In this document: one piece after another, positions 5,863 to 9,880 of the stretch
Layout: each line of letters starts with the position of its first letter
Numbering within the stretch: the first letter of the stretch is position 1
Assembly: GCA_003132125.1 (NCBI GenBank)
Contig: PKWT01000271.1
Span: 1 to 9,880, forward strand
Origin: Micrococcales bacterium
Lineage (GTDB): Bacteria > Actinomycetota > Actinomycetes > Actinomycetales > Dermatophilaceae
DNA: 9,880 nt
Direction of reading: 5' to 3'
Position numbers and translations under genes: made by a program
The notes under the pieces: generated by a model
What the model was told of the DNA's origin: nothing
The model's database searches: none
What the model saw: the letters and a program-made list of their open reading frames with translations, nothing else

Positions 5863-7061
5863 CACGATGGGCGACGATGTTCATGACCCTGCGCCGCCGA
5901 GCGCCTCGCGAACCGGATCTGCCCGGGGTCCGGGGGACTCTGCGCATTGACGGGCGCACCAAACAGCTGACCAAACGGCTCAAGTCCGGCGATATCGCGG
6001 TCATCGACCACCAGGACATTGACAGGGTCAGCGCCGAGGCTCTGCTTGCGTGCAAGCCGGCGGCGGTCATCAACGCCGCCTCGTCGATCACTGGACGCTA
6101 CCCGAACCTCGGTCCGGAGATCCTGGTGGACGCAGGGGTGCCGTTGGTCGACAGCGTCGGCAAGGATGTGATGCTCGAGCTGAAGGATGGGCAGAGCGCG
6201 CGTCTGGACGGAGACACCCTGTACGTCGGCGACGTCGTCGTGGCCAAGGGCACCCTTTTCGACCACGACATCGTGAATGCCGCGATGATCGAAGCGCGAG
6301 CGGGCCTTGCCGTCCAGCTTGAGGCGTTCGCGGCCAACACGATGGAGTACCTCCGGCGCGAACGCGAGCTGTTGCTCGATGGCGTCGGGGTTCCTGACAT
6401 CACCACGGTCCTGGATGGCCGTCATGCCCTCGTGGTGGTTCGGGGTTATCACTACAAGGACGACCTGCAGACGCTGCGGTCCTATATCCGTGAGTACCGA
6501 CCGGTCCTGATCGGCGTCGATGGCGGCGCCGACGCGCTGCTCGAAGCAGGGCACCGACCGCACCTCATCGTCGGAGACATGGACTCGGTCTCGGACGCCA
6601 CACTCCGGTGCGGGGCCGAGATCGTGGTCCATGCGTATCGCGATGGCCGCGCGCCCGGGCTGGAGCGGGTCCGCAAGCTGGGCCTTGACTCGGTGGTCTT
6701 TCCCGCAACGGGCACGAGCGAAGACGTGGCCATGTTGCTTGCTGATGACAAGGGCGCCTCGCTCATCGTCACAGTCGGTACGCACGCCACGCTGGTCGAG
6801 TTCCTGGACAAGGGCCGCTCGGGAATGGCCAGCACGTTCCTGACCAGGCTGCGGGTCGGCGGCAAGCTCGTGGACGCAAAAGGCGTGAGCCGGCTGTACC
6901 GTTCGCGCATCTCAAACCTTTCTCTGGGTGTCATGCTGCTCGTTGGCCTGTTCGCACTCTTTGTCGCTCTGGCCTCGACCCCCGCCGGCACCACCATGCT
7001 CCAGCTGGTGGCTGCCCGTTGGGATGACGCGTGGTCCTGGATCGTGGGGTTGTTCACATGA
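5859..7061 (+). CDS. steA: SteA-like cell-separation factor (thiamine pyrophosphokinase-like fold, C-terminal membrane helix)
   Basis: Orthologue of Rv1697/SteA. In Corynebacterium, SteA and SteB work with the RipC-FtsEX peptidoglycan hydrolase pathway in daughter-cell separation. The 400-residue protein has a conserved N-terminal part (AVINAASSITGRYPNLGPEIL at 69-89; YVGDVVVAKGTLFDHDIV at 122-139) and a thiamine pyrophosphokinase-like domain from about 215 to 340 with GVDGGADALL (219-228), GDMDS (239-243) and TSEDVAMLL (286-294). A single membrane helix lies at about 353-373, leaving a short C-terminal tail ending WIVGLFT, so most of the protein should be cytoplasmic with a C-terminal anchor. 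The chosen GTG overlaps the recN stop (GTGA); ATG 5877 or 5883 are alternatives that remove only 6-8 residues. The stop overlaps steB, as expected for partner proteins. Confidence 0.9.
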   Translation: MTRWATMFMTLRRRAPREPDLPGVRGTLRIDGRTKQLTKRLKSGDIAVIDHQDIDRVSAEALLACKPAAVINAASSITGRYPNLGPEILVDAGVPLVDSVGKDVMLELKDGQSARLDGDTLYVGDVVVAKGTLFDHDIVNAAMIEARAGLAVQLEAFAANTMEYLRRERELLLDGVGVPDITTVLDGRHALVVVRGYHYKDDLQTLRSYIREYRPVLIGVDGGADALLEAGHRPHLIVGDMDSVSDATLRCGAEIVVHAYRDGRAPGLERVRKLGLDSVVFPATGTSEDVAMLLADDKGASLIVTVGTHATLVEFLDKGRSGMASTFLTRLRVGGKLVDAKGVSRLYRSRISNLSLGVMLLVGLFALFVALASTPAGTTMLQLVAARWDDAWSWIVGLFT

Positions 7062-8017
7062 TTGACTTTCGTTATCACCTGGTCTCCATCGTCTCGATCT
7101 TCCTGGCGCTCGCTGTGGGGATCGTCCTCGGGGCCGGGCCGCTCAAGGGTGACCTTGGTGCCCGTCTCACCCAGGAGACGACGGCGCTGCGCGCCGACAA
7201 GGCCGCGCTGCGCACGCAGCTTGATGCCGTGCAGCGAGGAACCGATGCGCGTGACTCCTTCTCATCGGCCGTCGCGCCGGGGATCATCAAGGCAAAGTTG
7301 ACGGGCAAGACCGTTGCCCTTGTCATCGCCCCTGGAGCGGACTCCGACCTGGTCAAGAACACCACGGCCTCGTTGGTCGCCGCCGGCGCCAAGGTGGGAT
7401 CGACCATCACGTTGACGGACGCCTGGACAGACCCGGCCAAACGAACGTTCCGAAGTACTCTGGCGGATCAGCTCGCCACGCTGGTCAAGGCGCCGCTCGT
7501 TGCCAACAACCCGGACGAGCTTGCCGCCACGGTTCTGGCCCGGGCGATCCTTGGCGGCAAGGACCAGTCCACAGAGCGGGTCGCGCCCGCTGCCAGCGCA
7601 GCGCTGGACGGCCTCAAGGCCGGCGACCTCGTCAAGGTGTCCCCGGACCAGATCGTCCCATCCTCGAGCGCGGTCATCGTGGGTGGACCGGTCAAGGGCT
7701 CCTCCCAACAGGACATCGACGCCCGCTTGGCCAGCTACGTACAACTTGTTCGTTCTCTGGAGTCAGCTGGGTCGGGCGTCGTGGTCGTCACCCTGTCCAA
7801 CGCCATCAACCTGAAGGACTCCGCAGATCTGGTGACCGCGGTCCGCAAGGACTCCGACGCGGTCAAGGCCGTGTCGACAGTTGATGACGCAGACCTGCCC
7901 ATGGGACAGATCACGGTCGTTCTCGCGCTCGCACAGCAGTACTCCGGCGGCAACGGACAGTACGGCCTGGCCGCCGACGCCAATTCGATCGCGCCAGGCA
8001 TGACGGCCAAGCAGTGA
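7058..8017 (+). CDS. steB: SteB-like membrane-anchored cell-separation factor (family also labelled copper transporter MctB)
   Basis: Orthologue of Rv1698 (MctB) and corynebacterial SteB. The start is set at ATG 7058, which overlaps the steA stop (ATGA) and gives the hallmark N-terminus MIDFRYHLVSIVSIFLAL; an in-frame GTG at 7031 would add nine residues ahead of this conserved start and is unlikely. The 319-residue protein has one membrane helix at about 8-28, a short coiled coil at about 35-62 (LTQETTALRADKAALRTQLD) and a long extracytoplasmic alpha/beta domain. In Corynebacterium SteB partners SteA in activating septal peptidoglycan hydrolysis, whereas the M. tuberculosis member was described as a copper-efflux outer-membrane channel. 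This protein contains no cysteine, one histidine and three methionines, so copper binding has little visible support. The gene is coupled to both neighbours by 4-nt overlaps. Confidence 0.9.
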   Translation: MIDFRYHLVSIVSIFLALAVGIVLGAGPLKGDLGARLTQETTALRADKAALRTQLDAVQRGTDARDSFSSAVAPGIIKAKLTGKTVALVIAPGADSDLVKNTTASLVAAGAKVGSTITLTDAWTDPAKRTFRSTLADQLATLVKAPLVANNPDELAATVLARAILGGKDQSTERVAPAASAALDGLKAGDLVKVSPDQIVPSSSAVIVGGPVKGSSQQDIDARLASYVQLVRSLESAGSGVVVVTLSNAINLKDSADLVTAVRKDSDAVKAVSTVDDADLPMGQITVVLALAQQYSGGNGQYGLAADANSIAPGMTAKQ

Positions 8018-8910
8018 CACGGAGGCGACGGGAGAGCACCTCGAGCGCCCCTGTCGCCTTGGGTGCCTTCAGCGTCGGTGCGATCGCTTCGCTGGTTGCC
8101 TCGGCCATCCTGAAACGCCACCCACCCGGCGGCGCCGAACGATGGACCCGCACGAACCACGCTGGTTGCCCCGTCACCTTGTTCGAAGGCCCTGCCTATG
8201 CCGTCGGCGCGGTCGTCGGAGCCCTCTCCGGGGGTGCTGGCCCACCGGCGGCGGTGTCAGGTCTGGGCGCTGGTTTCTTGGGTGCTCTCGATGACTGGCT
8301 CGGCGGCAGCTCCAGCAAGGGCCTGCGCGGCCATCTTGCCGCCGCCCGACGAGGCCAGGTGACAACGGGGGTCGTCAAGATCGTGGGTCTGGGGGTCACC
8401 GGTCTGGCGACCGCTTGGATGGCAGACCGGTCACGTGGGATGACCGGGACGCGTGCGACCAGGCCGTTGACCACGCTCGTGGGCGGTGCCGTGATCGCGG
8501 GCTCGGCCAACGTCGTGAACCTTTTCGACCTTCGCCCAGGGAGGGCGCTGAAGGTGGTTCTGCTGCTCGTCGTGCCGATCGCCGCTGGCCGATCCGGAAC
8601 CCGCCTGTCGACTGCCACAGCCGCAGCTACAGCGGGTGCCGCGATGGTGGCCCTGCCCGATGACCTGTCTGGTCGGAGCATGCTCGGTGACACCGGTGCC
8701 AACAGTGCGGGGGCCCTGATCGGAGCCGCTCTGGTGGCGCGCATGGGCCTTCGTGGCCGGCTGCTCGCTCTTGCCTCGGTGACCGCACTGACGCTCGCCT
8801 CAGAGAAGGTCAGCTTCACGAACGTGATCGATTCGTCGCCCACCTTGAGCCGGCTCGACGCGCTCGGCCGTCCACCACGGCCCTCCCACGGTGATCCTGT
8901 CAATCCATGA
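8014..8910 (+). CDS. Divergent MraY/WecA-family (PNPT) membrane protein, probable polyprenyl-phosphate phosphosugar transferase
   Basis: A polytopic, Gly/Ala-rich membrane protein of 298 residues. It shows a degenerate version of the PNPT motif series: RWTRTNHAGCPVTLFEGPAYA (43-63), comparable to the R-T-N-x-x-G-x-x-V-S/T-L loop after the first helix; DDWLGG (93-98) for the paired aspartates; KGLRGHL (102-108); NVVNLFDLRPG (166-176) in place of N-x-x-N-x-x-D-G-x-D-G; and LGDTGANSAGAL (224-235) matching the F-x-G-D-T/S-G motif. The aspartates expected to bind Mg2+ (D93, D94, D172, D225) are present. The His-rich loop of MraY/WecA near the C-terminus is absent, with FTNVIDSSPTLSRLDALG (268-285) in its place. 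It probably moves a sugar phosphate onto a polyprenyl phosphate, but the substrate is unknown and loss of catalysis is possible. GTG 8014 overlaps the steB stop and its own stop overlaps the MurJ-like start. Confidence 0.75.
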   Translation: MTRRRRESTSSAPVALGAFSVGAIASLVASAILKRHPPGGAERWTRTNHAGCPVTLFEGPAYAVGAVVGALSGGAGPPAAVSGLGAGFLGALDDWLGGSSSKGLRGHLAAARRGQVTTGVVKIVGLGVTGLATAWMADRSRGMTGTRATRPLTTLVGGAVIAGSANVVNLFDLRPGRALKVVLLLVVPIAAGRSGTRLSTATAAATAGAAMVALPDDLSGRSMLGDTGANSAGALIGAALVARMGLRGRLLALASVTALTLASEKVSFTNVIDSSPTLSRLDALGRPPRPSHGDPVNP

Positions 8911-9880
8911 CTCGCCACGACGAGACCTCCCGCCGGGCCACCATGGCCGGCAAGGCGGCTCCAGGGGTCTTCGCGGCCGCTGGACTCATCGCGGTGGTCA
9001 CCCTGGCGGCCAGGGTCTTGGGGTTTGGCCGCTGGCTGGTGTTCTCCCAGAGTGTGGGGGCCACCTGCGTCGGCAGTGTCTACCAAGCCGCGAACCAGCT
9101 ACCGAATGTCATCTTCGAGGTGGCCGCGGGCGGAGCCCTTGCCGCGGTCGCCGTCCCAATCATCGCGGGCCAGCTGGCCTCCGATGCCCAGGACGAGGCA
9201 GCTCAGACCGCCTCGGCCATGCTCTCCTGGGCGCTGGCCGTGCTGGTACCCCTCTCCATTCTGATGGCCGCGGCCGCGAGGCCGTTGTCAACGTTGTTGG
9301 TCGACAGCCAGAGGTGTTCTGGCTCAACGGATCTCATGGCTGCCATGCTCGTGGTCTTTGCGCCACAGATCGCGCTGTACGGCGTCGGTATCGTTCTTGC
9401 CGGGGTGCTTCAGGCTCACCGGCGCTTCCTCGCCGCGGCCGCGGCCCCCCTGTTGTCCAGCGTCGTGGTCATGGCGACGTACCTGCTGTATGCGGCCATG
9501 GCGCAGGGGAGAGGAAACGACCTGACGCGACTTCCTGTCCAGGCCACCACCATCTTGGCGGCCGGAACGACGCTCGGCGTTGTTGCGTTGAGCCTGCCCC
9601 TGCTCATCCCGGTGCACCGCGCCGGCATACGACTGCATCTGACCTGGACCTTTCCCCAGGGAGTTGCGCGACGAGCCAGAGCCCTCGCCGGTGCCGGGCT
9701 ACTGGCGCTGGTCGCTCAACAGGTTGCCGTGCTGGTTGCGCTCTGGGTGTCCCAGCATCGCGGTGGTCCAGGCACGCTGAACGTCTACACCTACGTCCAG
9801 GCCGTCTATCTCCTGCCGTATGCCGTGCTCGCGGTTCCCATTGCCACAGCGGCATTCCCGGCGCTGGCGACGGGCGTGAA
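8907..9880 (+). CDS. MurJ/MviN-family lipid flippase-like protein, 3' end beyond window
   Basis: The frame from ATG 8907 stays open to the window end (324 codons plus 2 nt). The product is a polytopic MOP-superfamily protein with about nine hydrophobic segments so far. MurJ signatures include LAARVLGFGRWLVF (33-46), ANQLPNVIFEVAAGGALAAVAVP (62-84, the L-P-N...E-G-A-L segment), GIVLAGVLQAHRRF (161-174) and YTYVQAVYLLPYAVLAVPIA (294-313). MurJ flips lipid II for peptidoglycan synthesis. By eye against E. coli MurJ, R36 and R42 correspond to R18 and R24, but the positions of D39, R52 and E57 are S57, F70 and G75, so this may be a paralogue with another lipid-linked substrate. The start overlaps the upstream stop (ATGA); ATG 8943 is an alternative. 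About 200 or more C-terminal residues probably lie outside the window. Confidence 0.85.
   Translation, partial: MTRHDETSRRATMAGKAAPGVFAAAGLIAVVTLAARVLGFGRWLVFSQSVGATCVGSVYQAANQLPNVIFEVAAGGALAAVAVPIIAGQLASDAQDEAAQTASAMLSWALAVLVPLSILMAAAARPLSTLLVDSQRCSGSTDLMAAMLVVFAPQIALYGVGIVLAGVLQAHRRFLAAAAAPLLSSVVVMATYLLYAAMAQGRGNDLTRLPVQATTILAAGTTLGVVALSLPLLIPVHRAGIRLHLTWTFPQGVARRARALAGAGLLALVAQQVAVLVALWVSQHRGGPGTLNVYTYVQAVYLLPYAVLAVPIATAAFPALATGV

Noticed and set aside
4426..5865. Long minus-strand ORF (479 codons) opposite recN
   Set aside because: Shadow frame of a high-GC gene. recN on the plus strand has complete Walker A, signature and Walker B motifs, and the antisense product has no recognisable domain.
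5826..6785. Minus-strand ORF (319 codons) opposite steA
   Set aside because: Antisense to a gene with clear orthologue motifs; composition (Arg/His/Pro-rich) is typical of a reverse-frame artefact.
7031..7057. Upstream GTG start for steB at 7031
   Set aside because: It would add MVLDRGVVH before the conserved MIDFRYHL start and deepen the overlap with steA; ATG 7058 gives the usual 4-nt overlap and has a G-rich stretch (7046-7049) 8 nt upstream.
8196..9086. Minus-strand ORF (296 codons) across the PNPT-like/MurJ-like junction
   Set aside because: It is low-complexity Pro/Arg/Ala-rich and lies opposite two membrane proteins with family motifs; no start context or domain supports it.
1..9880. 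Mobile element, phage, CRISPR or horizontally acquired island
   Set aside because: No transposase, integrase, spaced repeats or terminal inverted repeats are visible; composition and gene order look like a conserved actinobacterial core region.

Overview
This window looks like a core-genome segment of a high-GC actinobacterium. G/C dominates third codon positions, GTG and TTG starts are common, and the gene order HAD phosphatase - small acidic protein - tlyA - nadK - recN - steA - steB matches the Mycobacterium tuberculosis Rv1692-Rv1698 neighbourhood as I remember it. The lack of mycobacterial features and the PNPT-like/MurJ-like genes after steB suggest a Micrococcales-type lineage; that placement is inference. 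I see no mobile elements, tRNA, rRNA or CRISPR. All genes lie on the + strand.

Layout: (1) The 3' part of a short SSB-like OB-fold gene (1-324) is followed after 16 nt by a HAD-IIA phosphatase with a C-terminal GNAT-like extension (341-1462). (2) A 112-nt gap (1463-1574) holds a strong Shine-Dalgarno site that can pair with an upstream inverted-repeat arm. (3) A long, tightly packed gene string follows: a helical protein with a Lys/Ala tail (1575-2033), a small acidic protein (2030-2299), tlyA (2296-3114), nadK (3111-4043), recN (4069-5862), steA (5859-7061), steB (7058-8017), a divergent MraY/WecA-like membrane protein (8014-8910) and a MurJ/MviN-like flippase (8907 to beyond the window). 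Seven of the eight junctions in this string are exact 4-nt ATGA/GTGA overlaps. The exception is nadK-recN (25 nt), where a TAnnnT element lies 6 nt before the recN ATG, as in an actinobacterial leaderless promoter.

The first part of the string is housekeeping: rRNA 2'-O-methylation (TlyA), NADP synthesis (NadK) and recombinational repair (RecN). The second part is envelope-directed. SteA and SteB are known in Corynebacterium as activators of cell-separation peptidoglycan hydrolases. Here they are coupled to a polyprenyl-phosphate glycosyl-1-phosphate transferase-like protein and a MurJ-like protein. Both keep their family fold signatures but lack residues expected of the canonical peptidoglycan enzymes.

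The most interesting hypothesis is that steA-steB-PNPT-like-MurJ-like form one module that handles a lipid-linked envelope glycan, or senses one, at the division site. Individual families are recognisable; the joint function is inference.
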